The notes under the pieces: model-generated | The model's input: the letters and a program-made list of their open reading frames with translations, nothing else | Databases searched by the model: none | What the model was told of the DNA's origin: nothing | Position numbers and translations under genes: made by a program | Assembly: GCA_037190665.1 (NCBI GenBank) | Contig: JBBCJT010000015.1 | Coordinates: 62,001-126,000, forward strand | Origin: JBBCJT01 sp037190665 | Lineage (GTDB): Bacteria > Pseudomonadota > Alphaproteobacteria > Acetobacterales > Acetobacteraceae | Length of the DNA stretch: 64,000 nt | Reading direction: 5' to 3' | In this document: in pieces, positions 45,701 through 53,586 of the stretch | How positions within the stretch are numbered: the stretch's first letter is position 1 | How the letters are laid out: each line of letters starts with the position of its first letter

Positions 45701-46635
45701 CACCACCGGGCGCTGGCATCCCGCCACTCGACCAGCATGGCCGGCAGCGGAAGGGTAGCCACCGACGTGTTCCACTCCGCATCGAGCCTGCGGGCCAGAT
45801 CGGCATGGTCGCGGGCAATCGCCGACGCGGTCTGCAGCGTGCTGCGCGCTTCCCGCGCGCCTTCACTCAGCGCCCAGGCAGCATCCGGTGCTGCCGGGTC
45901 TAGAAGCAACCTGGCCAGGCCGTCGATCCCCTCCACGGCCTGGCGCGTAAGCGGGGTGTCGGTTGGTAGGGCCAGGGCGCGCAGCACGCCCGGCAGGGCA
46001 CCCTGAAGGCAGAAGAGCGTCGCGGCGGCGCGACGCGACCCCTCGATGAGATTGGCCTGCCAAGTCGGGGACCATTCGGTGGCGCCTATTCCGGCGAGAG
46101 CCGCGTAGGCTCCCAGCTCGCCAAGCCTGGCTAGCGTCGCGGCCGCATCCTCGATTGCTCCTACGAGGCGCTGGTAGTCGCCCGCATCATGCGTGTCGGG
46201 AGACGGCCACGACAGCGCGACCTCCGGCACGCCGCCGGTCTCGGCGTGCAGCATGACCCCAATGGCCCGATAGGGCGTCCAGCCGTTGCGTCTCTTCCGA
46301 TGCAGCTCGCGGACATAGCCGTTGAGCTCCGCGCGCAGTGCCACCGTCTCCTGCCCCTTGGAGGCCCAGGCCGCATGATCAAAGGCCTCGCGGGCCTGCA
46401 GGGCCCGATTCAACTGCTCCAGTACGGCCATCTTGGAGGCCTTGGACGAGAACAAATCCAGGCAGAAATCACCGAGGCCCACCTGGCGCAGGCGACGCTG
46501 GACGACCTCCAGCGCCGCGCGCTTCTCGGCCACGAACAGTACGCTTCTGCCTTGGGCGAGCGCGTTCGCGATGATGTTGGTGATGGTCTGGCTCTTGCCC
46601 GTCCCGGGCGGGCCGATGAGGACATAGCTCTCACC
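42745..46635 (-). CDS. SF1 helicase / Vsr-like nuclease / DUF3320 part of a split giant protein
   Basis: About 1,296 residues continuing the protein encoded at 46631-48835 after a one-base frameshift. Walker A is GPPGTGKSQTITNIIAN at its beginning. Motif II is FDLVIFDEASQIP, III is VVGDPKQLPPT, IV is LTWHYRSRHEGL, V is VKNLEGVQGEERDVIIFSL and VI is LNVAVTRAREALLIFG. A large helical insert separates motifs I and II. Near residue 1000 a PD-(D/E)xK/Vsr-like (MTES_1575 type) nuclease reads ESPFEAAVAERLRARGWTVH, FRVDLGIVD and GIECDGATYH. The C-terminal 150 residues resemble DUF3320. COG1112-type enzyme, probably anti-phage. Confidence 0.85.
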   Translation of the reverse strand, partial: GESYVLIGPPGTGKSQTITNIIANALAQGRSVLFVAEKRAALEVVQRRLRQVGLGDFCLDLFSSKASKMAVLEQLNRALQAREAFDHAAWASKGQETVALRAELNGYVRELHRKRRNGWTPYRAIGVMLHAETGGVPEVALSWPSPDTHDAGDYQRLVGAIEDAAATLARLGELGAYAALAGIGATEWSPTWQANLIEGSRRAAATLFCLQGALPGVLRALALPTDTPLTRQAVEGIDGLARLLLDPAAPDAAWALSEGAREARSTLQTASAIARDHADLARRLDAEWNTSVATLPLPAMLVEWRDASARWWLKRRSGQNAIRARLAAAASRVPEDPSRDLERLIAMQAKAAELAPHAALLEPLLGRRWRGLQSDFAGIEASLDRGLAIRSAVAGCAADPSALLALRDHVRRLLTESADLLGEVGAVAVPLRQLTEAMAEVKAALAALASLCGSDPALVVTERETDWVGETDWAGALGSHLAGWAASAAHLRDWCAWRGVVQRAEGLGLSPLLAAMEGGLLAPADTSRVFEANYARWWITVAADELPRLRGFVAATHEKRIERFRDLDRQMLDLSARLARARITEAMPGGSERQASPEYAVLTRELAKRQRHLPVRQLITRMPQAIRRLTPCLMMSPLSVAQYLPAGAAPFDLVIFDEASQIPTWDAIGSVGRGRQVIVVGDPKQLPPTRFFERAIPDAPDGSGEDGEVELETEDLESILDECLGTGIRSVELTWHYRSRHEGLIAFSNHQYYGGRLVTFPSPVVNDTAVSFRHVADGVYARAGARTNQAEARAVVAEVVGRLRHMEAGGPEHSIGIVTFNAEQQSLIENLLDEARRDDPSLERFFSDDLDEPVLVKNLEGVQGEERDVIIFSLTYGPDVTGRIAMNFGPLNQSGGERRLNVAVTRAREALLIFGSLRPEHIDLARTSATGVAHLKQFLTFAEHGARAFATTSTGPLGDFESPFEAAVAERLRARGWTVHPQIGVSGFRVDLGIVDPDAPGAFVAGIECDGATYHRSASARDRDRLRQTMLEGLGWRIQRIWSTDWWTNAERETHRVHLALLQLLEAKRSAARAAAERVQSDAAATSSEPHEAAANETGGQDESEPATSPSASAADEPPRDGGGTAETIHAVPQYVLSQLDSAKFYEDDYRMRLASLVEVLLATEGPIRDEVLAQRVARAHGFQRTGRRIREAVYAALPAGVQTTTEGEAVFLWPPNVKPEDWSTFRDPPPGQYRDPIEIPMEELRVLARCMLMRGGSDEEVVTAMRDAIGMRQMREASRQRCLAAVEAVRQGLTH

Positions 46636-48835
46636 GCGCGGCGGCGGCGACCGCGCGGAGTTGCGAGCTGTCCGCCTCCATCGGGCAGGCGAGCCCGAGG
46701 AGCTCCGACTCGTCGTCGAGAGCAGCGCCGGCATGGCCTGCCGCGTCGGTTCGGCTTCTGGCCGCCACGGTGCCGTCCGGCCCCGGGGCGTCATCGGACG
46801 GGCCGTCCATGAGCCGGCGCGCTACCTCGCTCTCCCGCAGCGCATCGGCGCGATCGGCCAGATCCTTCCACATGAGATACTTGGTGAAAGACAGATTGGT
46901 CAGCGCGACATCGTCCGTCACCTCCCATCCCGGGATGTCCCGGACCTTGCGCCGGAAGGCATCCAAGATGGTCCGGACGTCCAACCCCGAACTGTCCTCG
47001 GGAGCCACTTCGAGATCCGGCATTCGGACGCCGTATTCCTGCTTCAGCATCTCGAGCAGCGTGGCGTTGATGCGGGTCTCGTCGTCATGGGCGCGGAGCT
47101 GGAAGCCCGACTTCACGCTGGGGCGTTCGAGCACCACGGGCACGAGGATCAGCGGCGCGCGATAGGGCTTCTCTTTCGCCCTCGGCTTCCAGAGCAGGGC
47201 GCCGATCGTCAGGTAGAGGGTGTTGGAACCGCCCTCCTGTTGCGACGTCCTGGCCGTCCGGAACACCTCCGTCAGACTGGTTTGGAGCTTCTCCTCCTCC
47301 AGCGCCACCAGCAGCTCGCGCTTCGCCAGTGCGTCCCGGGCATAGGCCTGATTGGCTTCCTCGTTCAGGCGATCTCGATGCAGCCGGGCGCTGCGGGGAT
47401 CGCCACCTGCCATCAGATCGGGCCATGGGCGGAACCGGATCGGTGGCGGCTTCGCGCTGCCACGCATCTCGGCCAGCATATCCTCCAAGCTGGCCGGATC
47501 GTGGCAATCGATGGCGACAGCCTGCCTGCCGCCGAGCCGGAGATTTAGCAGCCGGTTCCGTCCGGAGAGGTCGAGCAGCCGCTTGCGCCAGCGCGCCAGT
47601 CGATCGGCGGCGGTGGCTGGCGGCGGCTCGGTCTCCGGCTCATCGTCATCGCGCAGGGGCGGCGCGTCCTCGATCGGCGGTGGGCCGACCTCGATTGATG
47701 CGTCCCCGCCGGCGCTCCCCGTACCGCCCCGGCCGTATCCACCGGACGGTGCGCCGAGCGGACGGATGCGCCGCTGGCGCGCCCGATGCACGTCAATGAC
47801 GCCTTCGAACTCTTCGTCGTGCCCGGTTGCGACCTTTTCGGCCCCCGCGGCACAGGCCCGCCTGAACCCAGGTGCGGGGGCTTGGGTGCACAGCGTCGTC
47901 TCGAACAGCACGACGTCGTTCAGCGCGAGGCGCGTCCGAAGGCTGGGCGCGTCATCCGCCACCGAAGCACCGAAATCATGCTTCGAGAGCCACACGCCGG
48001 CAAAGGCATGGCCCTTGGTCAGCACGATGAGCGGGCGGAAGCCGGCGTGCTCCAGACAGGCTGCGAAGAGCACCGCCAGGTCGAGGCATGTGCCGAGCCG
48101 CTCCTCCATGATCTGACGCGGCGGGCGGACGCGCTGCCCTTCAATCTCGAAGGACGGTGGTGGGTTGACGTAGCGGATGTCGAGCGAGCAGACGGCGCTC
48201 CACACCGCGGCGGCCTGTTCCCAGAGGCGCTGCTTTGACGTCGCCTGATAACCTTCGAGGCTGTCGGGCTTGCCCTGCGCGCGAAGCAGGTCCGACGCCT
48301 TCCGAAGGATCGTCGCGACAGCGGGGTCGTTGGGCTCGACGAAGGCGGCCAGCAGGTCGGGGATGCTGCCGTTCCCGCCCCATTCGTTGTGCGCCAAGAA
48401 GCGCACATCCTGCGTCACCTCGGCAACGCACCGTTCGCGGGATCGCGCGGTGAAGGAGACGCTGCCGCGGACACTCTCGGTCAGGCTACCGAGCCAGGCG
48501 CCATCCAGCTTCAGGTCGAGATCGTCCACCACCCGCATCTGGCCGGGCCCGACCTCCGCGAGCCGCCAGATGCGGGGCAGGACGGCCGGAGGAGTGCTGG
48601 TGACCTCCACGACGATGTCACCGAGGCGTTCTTCCGTATCGTTGAGGAGAGCCAGTTCTGAAAGCACCGGAACATGATTGGCCCAGAGCGCGACGTTGAG
48701 GGCACCCTGAACCCGCGCCGAAAGTTGAATCCCCGAACTGACGCCAAGGTCAGCTTCCACGCTGCCCGACGCCGTCACCTCTTCCGCCGCTTGGGTGTCT
48801 TGGTCCAACGCCGTCCAAGCTCCAGCCTGCTGCAC
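46631..48835 (-). CDS. N-terminal part of the giant protein: transglutaminase-like and DUF4011 domains
   Basis: 734 codons from a GTG at 48835. Residues 1-130 are beta-rich, with no clear family. Residues about 240-340 resemble a transglutaminase-like fold with the Cys in LGTCLDLAVLFAACLEHAGF and His in LTKGHAFAGVWL. From about residue 410 the DUF4011 helicase-associated domain starts (WRKRLLDLSGRNRLLNL, then LYLTIGALLWKPR). The frame ends in TGA at 46631 after AADSS-like ADSSQLRAVAAAAR, exactly where the family continues into Walker A in the next frame. One missing base explains the split. The gene start overlaps the upstream gene by 61 bp. Confidence 0.85.
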   Translation of the reverse strand: MQQAGAWTALDQDTQAAEEVTASGSVEADLGVSSGIQLSARVQGALNVALWANHVPVLSELALLNDTEERLGDIVVEVTSTPPAVLPRIWRLAEVGPGQMRVVDDLDLKLDGAWLGSLTESVRGSVSFTARSRERCVAEVTQDVRFLAHNEWGGNGSIPDLLAAFVEPNDPAVATILRKASDLLRAQGKPDSLEGYQATSKQRLWEQAAAVWSAVCSLDIRYVNPPPSFEIEGQRVRPPRQIMEERLGTCLDLAVLFAACLEHAGFRPLIVLTKGHAFAGVWLSKHDFGASVADDAPSLRTRLALNDVVLFETTLCTQAPAPGFRRACAAGAEKVATGHDEEFEGVIDVHRARQRRIRPLGAPSGGYGRGGTGSAGGDASIEVGPPPIEDAPPLRDDDEPETEPPPATAADRLARWRKRLLDLSGRNRLLNLRLGGRQAVAIDCHDPASLEDMLAEMRGSAKPPPIRFRPWPDLMAGGDPRSARLHRDRLNEEANQAYARDALAKRELLVALEEEKLQTSLTEVFRTARTSQQEGGSNTLYLTIGALLWKPRAKEKPYRAPLILVPVVLERPSVKSGFQLRAHDDETRINATLLEMLKQEYGVRMPDLEVAPEDSSGLDVRTILDAFRRKVRDIPGWEVTDDVALTNLSFTKYLMWKDLADRADALRESEVARRLMDGPSDDAPGPDGTVAARSRTDAAGHAGAALDDESELLGLACPMEADSSQLRAVAAAAR

Positions 48836-49464
48836 AATCCTGTCGCAATTCGGTCATCATCAACGCTGGGTGGAAAATTGCAATTGTGTCTTGAACGCGG
48901 ACGCCTGCCGATCGACAATTCGGGGCGGGGCATCCGATACGTGCTGCCCTCAGCGACGTGCCAATCCACCAAGAGCTCCACCACCGCCACCAAGGCGGCG
49001 ATGCCGAGGCGGCCATCCGGCGTGGCGACCAACAGTTCATGCGCGCGGCGCACAGTCGCCGGATGGCGGGGGGATCGTTCGACGTGGGGCGAGACGTCGG
49101 CGTGCAGGGCGAGCAAGGTCAGCGTCCGCTGCAGCAGCGATTCTTGCAGGAGCGGCAGCTCGCCCCGCTTAGCGGCCATCAGCCGCGCGGGTCGCCGCCC
49201 GGAGCTCTGGGGCGTGCGGCACCTTCTCTCGGGGGACAGGCTGTGCCTGGCCAGCGCGGAGGCGATGGCGGCGGCCTATTCGATAGCCCGGTCGAATTGG
49301 CCCGCGCCCGCGATGTGCTCGACCTCGCCATTGTCGCCGCAGCATCTGGCCCTGAAGCATGAGAGGCGGTCTCCCAGCGGCTTCGGCATGATGTCGAGTG
49401 GGGTAAGTAAGGCAGCCAGCGGTTCGTCATTGCACACGCGGCCGAGATACTGACTATCCTTCAA
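48775..49464 (-). pseudogene. Unknown protein gene interrupted by an in-frame TAG
   Basis: A TTG at 49464, overlapping the stop of the upstream HTH gene, opens a frame of 62 codons (MKDSQYLGRVCNDEPLAALL to EHIAGAGQFDRAIE). TAG at 49276-49278 follows, and the same frame then continues for 166 codons (AAAIASALARHSLSPERRC, LPLLQESLLQRTLTLLALHA, LGIAALVAVVELLVDWHVAE) to 48775. Composition is protein-like on both sides of the TAG. A restart at ATG 49179 would give a 134-residue protein. I recognise no family; overlaps with both neighbours place it in the helicase operon. Confidence 0.5.
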
Positions 49465-49825
49465 GGATCACGGCGTTCAACCTCTCTGCTGCTTCCGTGA
49501 TAAGAAGACGCGGCGCCATGATCTCCGCAGCCGGTGCGATCGACGTGCGGCCGGCTGCTCCAAGCACCGCGGCCAGGATCTGATCCGAGTTCGCCATCAA
49601 CGCGATGAGATGGTCCGCCCGTGGCTGGCTGTCGCCGCGAAGCCGTGCTTTGACGGCATCTTCGCTGGCGCCACTCCATCGCCTCAACCGCTTCACTGCG
49701 CTTCGTTCCCGACGCAGTGCATCGGTCAACAATGACGCATGCTGCGGCGGCCCGTCCATGCCCTTCTGCGATTGGTGCAGTTTTCCACCCAAATCGGGCA
49801 GAGTTCCGCCCTTCTCCGTCCCCAT
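49454..49825 (-). CDS. Helix-turn-helix protein, phage/island type
   Basis: A 123-residue protein. The central region LRRERSAVKRLRRWSGASED followed by AVKARLRGDSQPRADHLIAL matches a small HTH family common next to recombinases in alphaproteobacterial islands and prophages. It is followed by ANSDQILAAVLGAAGR. It is the first gene of a minus-strand set (its stop overlaps the next gene) and is divergent from a serine recombinase. A regulator of the helicase gene set or of the element is the natural guess. Confidence 0.65.
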   Translation of the reverse strand: MGTEKGGTLPDLGGKLHQSQKGMDGPPQHASLLTDALRRERSAVKRLRRWSGASEDAVKARLRGDSQPRADHLIALMANSDQILAAVLGAAGRTSIAPAAEIMAPRLLITEAAERLNAVILEG

Positions 49826-49990
49826 CCAGCTGAAATCCCCGCGCTATCCTCACGCGCAGGGTGCGGCATCACCGCGGCTTCGCTGATTCCTTGCACCACA
49901 GATGAAAGAGCGATCGCCGGCTTCCCGGCGCTCGCGACAAGGAGCCTGGGTGTGAGGTCTTCGACGGGCAGCACGGGGGATTCAGGAGGC

Positions 49991-50866
49991 GTTCGGCGGC
50001 GCGCGGCCGAGTATGTCCGGATGTCGACCGACCACCAGCGCTACTCCACAGAGAACCAGTCAGCAGCAATCCGGAAGCATGCCGACGAACGTGGCATCGA
50101 GATTGTTCGGACCTATGCTGACCACGGCAAGAGCGGCTTGAGCCTTGCTGGCCGATCCGGCCTCAAGAACCTGATCGACGACGTACGGGCAGGGCGGGCG
50201 GATTTCGACGTGATCCTGGTCTACGACGTCAGCCGCTGGGGCCGGTTCCAGGATGCCGACGGAAGCGCCTTCTACGAGTACCAGTGCCGCAAGGCCGGGA
50301 TCCCGGTCGAGTACTGCATTGACGGCTTCGAGAATGACGGCAGCCCGGTCGCGACGATCGTCAAAGGCGTCAAGCGTGCCCTCACCGGCGAGGGAAGCCG
50401 GTTGCTCTCCGTCCGTGTCTTTGCGGGCCAGGGTCGGCTGATCGAGCTTGGCTTCCATCAGGGCGGTCATGCAGGCTTTGGGCTGCGCCGCCATCTCCTC
50501 GACGGCGCGGGCAACAGGAAGGCGCGGCTTGCCCGCGGCGAGCACAAGAGCCTTCAGACGGACCGCGTGATCCTTGTGCCAGGGCCGCCGGAGGAGGTTG
50601 TCGCGGTCCGCTGGATCTACCGCAGCTTCGTCGAGGAGGGGCGCAGCGAAAACGAAATCGCCGCCTTGCTGAATGCCCGACGCATCACGACGAATCTGGG
50701 ACGGCCCTGGAGGCGGGGCACTGTCCATCAGATCCTGATTAACGAGAAGTATGTCGGCGACAACGTCTGGAACCGCATCTGGTGCAAGCTGCAGGGCGCA
50801 CGGGTGCGAAATCGCCCCGACATGTGGATCCGGCGGGATGGCGCCTTCGAACCCTTGGTCGACCGC
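49991..50866 (+). pseudogene. Large serine recombinase, C-terminally truncated
   Basis: The catalytic domain is intact: AAEYVRMSTDHQRYSTENQS with the nucleophilic Ser, HGKSGLSLAGRSGLKNLIDD, VYDVSRWGRFQDADGSAFYE and VKGVKRALTGEGSRLLSVRV. The recombinase domain follows (EIAALLNARRITTNLGRPWR, GTVHQILINEKYVGDNVWNR) up to FEPLVD near 50863. After that the family similarity ends and phage-like sequence in another frame begins, so the coiled-coil/zinc C-terminus is lost. No standard start codon lies at the expected place after AGGAGG; GTT occupies it, and the first ATG (50021) is inside the catalytic motif. Confidence 0.75.
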
Positions 50867-50876
50867 ATGGAAGCGG

Positions 50877-51150
50877 GGGTACGACTGCGGGCTGAAGATG
50901 CTCGGGGCCTCTGTGTTTTTCATCGATCCCTCGACCGGGCACGAAAGACCCAAGTTTGGATCGTACGCCGGGATGGGAACCGCCAACTCCGCCTAGGCTG
51001 GCAGTTTCGGCAGAACCTACGCCGCCAATGGCTCGAAGCGGATGGATATGGACGATGGCCACGCGCACGAGACTGCGTATGCCCCCGGCCTTCTGACGGG
51101 CGAGAGCCTGTTCGTCATGGCGGCAGGTGGTGTGGCGATGATGAGCCGAG
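50877..51150 (+). pseudogene. Prophage-like coding fragments, interrupted frame
   Basis: One frame reads GYDCGLKMLGASVFFIDPST and on to GMGTANSA, TAG at 50994-50996, then AGSFGRTYAANGSKRMDMDD and LLTGESLFVMAAGGVAMMSR. After about 51150 protein-like sequence continues in a different frame. The pieces look like a tail or structural protein with at least one nonsense and one frameshift change, joined directly to the truncated recombinase. The family is not identifiable. Confidence 0.45.
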
Positions 51151-51214
51151 CGCGCAGAAGCTCAGCTACCACTGCCCCAAAGCAGTCGGCCGCTCACGAC
51201 GCAACATCCCGTGG

Positions 51215-51973
51215 ATGTCGGCCAAAATGTGGAACATGGCCCGGTACGACTGCTATGCGATGTTCAGCTCAAGCAACGCGCACTACCTCTCGGATGATGG
51301 TCGGGCCGTTAAGCCGTACATCGCCGTCCAAATGGCGGAGACTGCCAGAATCGTACAGGACCTCTACATCGACCGGCTGGCGCTGGAGACCGTGGGTGCT
51401 GGCCAGTCGCCGGATGCTCACATTGTCAGAGCATTCAACGGCGACACCAACACCGGCTCGTACGCCACCGGGATCATGCAGTTCAACACCGTCACCGGTG
51501 GGCCCTGGAGCGATGTTTCTTGGTGCATCGACTACATGGCCTGCGGCCACGTGTTGATGTGGGGCCGTGACGGAGAGGCTTGGATCAAGGATCTCTGGGA
51601 GAGCTGGTTCGCCAACTACCAGATCGGCTGTTCCCTGGGTCCCGGGGCCTGCGTGGCCTACTCGGCGGAATACAAGCCCGTCTCGATGGAAACCACCGCC
51701 TCGGTGGTCCAGTCCTTCGAGGATTACTGGCAGAGATATCGGTCGAGCGAGTCCAGCCAGACTGTTCTAACTCGCACCGAGTGCCCCTCCACGAGCGACG
51801 CCTCTGGCGGGTATCGCGCGCGACATCAGCACGCCTGCCGCTTCCTGGCTACGGCCGGGTGGCCCGGGGCGCACGGCCACACCTATCAGGATGGCGTCGA
51901 GCCCATCGGTACGGTGTTCGCTGGGTCCTCATCGGCTGTTCTGGTGACCGAAGGCGGACGCTGGGAAATCTAG
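51215..51973 (+). CDS. Hypothetical prophage protein
   Basis: About 252 residues from ATG 51215; the open frame itself extends further upstream and is probably the continuation of the broken gene before it. Characteristic stretches: MWNMARYDCYAMFSSSNAHY, ARIVQDLYIDRLALETVGAG, WCIDYMACGHVLMWGRDGEA. The C-terminus (RARHQHACRFLATAGWPGAH) resembles C-termini of tail-associated phage proteins in general flavour only. The next gene follows within 12 bp. Function unknown. Confidence 0.5.
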   Translation: MSAKMWNMARYDCYAMFSSSNAHYLSDDGRAVKPYIAVQMAETARIVQDLYIDRLALETVGAGQSPDAHIVRAFNGDTNTGSYATGIMQFNTVTGGPWSDVSWCIDYMACGHVLMWGRDGEAWIKDLWESWFANYQIGCSLGPGACVAYSAEYKPVSMETTASVVQSFEDYWQRYRSSESSQTVLTRTECPSTSDASGGYRARHQHACRFLATAGWPGAHGHTYQDGVEPIGTVFAGSSSAVLVTEGGRWEI

Positions 51974-51984
51974 GGAAGCATCTG

Positions 51985-52752
51985 ATGACAATCGCGATCG
52001 CCTCCAGCACCATCGTTAACAGCAGCACTACTCCCGCATCGTCGTTCGATCTGCCCCCTCCATCGGGGCTCGGCAGCAGCGACATCGATCTGGTTGCCGC
52101 CTTCATCAGCGACAGCGCCAGCGGTGGCAGCTCTGTGCTATCCATTGCCAATGATGGCGGCGCCTACACGTCCATCATGGGCGACAACGCCAACAACAAT
52201 GGCGGTGGATCTCCGGAGGGCGATGCGCACCTCTGGTACAAAGTCGGCGCGGCCTCCCAGGGCGATGCCGTTGTGTCGTTGACGGTCACCACCCGGTTCT
52301 ATCTCGGACTGCGCATGCGCCTGACGGGAGTCGACCTCTCTGACCCGATCGCGGCAGTGTTGTCGTCATTGCTGAACGGTCGCGGATCCCCGAACGGCTC
52401 ATCCCCTTGGACGATCCCCGGGCTGACCGTGCCCGCCGGAGCAATGGTGCTGCCGTGGTTCTTGTTCTGCGACTACCAGGTCGGCGGCTCCGCTGGCGCT
52501 CGCTTTTCTGCCTCGGGATTCACCTCGACCGCGTTGAACGACCGGACATCGGGCGCAACCAACCACATCGCCGCAGTCGTGCTATCGAAGCTGATTGCCT
52601 CCGCAGGCGCATCCGGCGACTGCGTTGTAACCCCGGTGTCGAACGCATCTACGACTCAGAAGAACTACTTGGGCGGCATGCTCGCACTCCGGCCGGCAGC
52701 AGACGGCCCGCCGCCGTCGATCGTGCGCAGCCGCGTCGTCGGGCCGTTTTGA
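51985..52752 (+). CDS. Hypothetical prophage structural protein
   Basis: A 255-residue, Ser/Gly/Thr-rich protein with predominantly beta-strand composition (TIAIASSTIVNSSTTPASSF, YLGLRMRLTGVDLSDPIAAV, GLTVPAGAMVLPWFLFCDYQ). Such a profile suits a tail fibre- or decoration-like beta-sandwich. ATG 51985 follows the previous stop closely. No signal peptide or family signature seen. Confidence 0.6.
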   Translation: MTIAIASSTIVNSSTTPASSFDLPPPSGLGSSDIDLVAAFISDSASGGSSVLSIANDGGAYTSIMGDNANNNGGGSPEGDAHLWYKVGAASQGDAVVSLTVTTRFYLGLRMRLTGVDLSDPIAAVLSSLLNGRGSPNGSSPWTIPGLTVPAGAMVLPWFLFCDYQVGGSAGARFSASGFTSTALNDRTSGATNHIAAVVLSKLIASAGASGDCVVTPVSNASTTQKNYLGGMLALRPAADGPPPSIVRSRVVGPF

Positions 52753-52767
52753 TGTGCCGCCGTTCGC

Positions 52768-53414
52768 CTAGGCGACAAAGCGCCTGCGGCGGGTGGCGCC
52801 GAACAGGCAGGCAAGCGCGGTGCCCATTAGCCCAAGCGTTGCGGGCTCGGGGACCGGGGAGAGCTTTACGAAGTCACCATAGACCTCGCAGTGCTTGATC
52901 TCATATGAGCACATGCCACTCCCGATGTAGTCGCTCTGATAAAATACACCAGATGATAGTTCAGACAGATTCCACCGAAATTCGGTAGAGCTTTTGTTGT
53001 AGTAGAGATAGATTTCTGGGTAGTTCCACCCACAAGAGATACTTCAATTGACCACAGTCCATAGTGCATGTTGTGCGTGGGGTTTTCTGGCCTCGGGTAC
53101 ATGCTAGCCGGGGTGATGAATAAATCGGTCTCGGGTATTCCAGACGCTTCAAAGTAGAAGCCTTGGATTCCGGCCGCGCCCCATTGCGGCATATCCGGAT
53201 CGTCAATGTCCGCCTTGAAGGTCACCCCGGCGGCATAGGCCGCGTCGCTGAATGCGATCCAGCCGGTAGCTTGAATAGGATACGGGGTCGGGGCGACCGA
53301 GGTCTGCCTGAACTCGAAGATGACGGCGGCCTCTGCCGCGCTCGCCAACAACGACCCCGCGGCCACGATCCCGGCCGCGAGTGCTCCGATGCCTCTACAA
53401 CCAATAGTCGGCAT
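52768..53414 (-). pseudogene. PEP-CTERM exported protein, frameshifted
   Basis: ATG 53414, preceded by a G-rich ribosome site, opens a signal peptide (GALAAGIVAAGSLLASAAEA) and a beta-rich exported domain (IFEFRQTSVAPTPYPIQATG and on to LWSIEVSLV). Near 53030 the coding sense changes frame. The new frame reads GWNYPEIYLYYNKSSTEFRW, then SYEIKHCEVYGDFVKL and the sorting tail VPEPATLGLMG, a hydrophobic helix and RRRR, stopping at TAG 52768-52770. One single-base indel explains this. If repaired it would be an exosortase substrate of about 215 residues. It lies between prophage genes. Confidence 0.8.
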
Positions 53415-53586
53415 GCCCCGTCCCCCCCTCAACAGGGGCTTAGGCATGCAAGGACGAGTCCACCCGTACGAATCCGCGACTGGGTGCGCTGCCGCACCGG
53501 ATGCGCGCGCGGGTTCGCCAAATGTCCCGACACCTCAAAGGAGAGATGAATGCAACCCGATCCGCGCGCTGTCGCCGCAGCAGCGC

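Noticed and set aside
50011..50030. ATG 50021 as recombinase start
   Set aside because: It lies within the catalytic Ser motif and would remove the first beta strand; the natural start is upstream but its codon is not a standard one.
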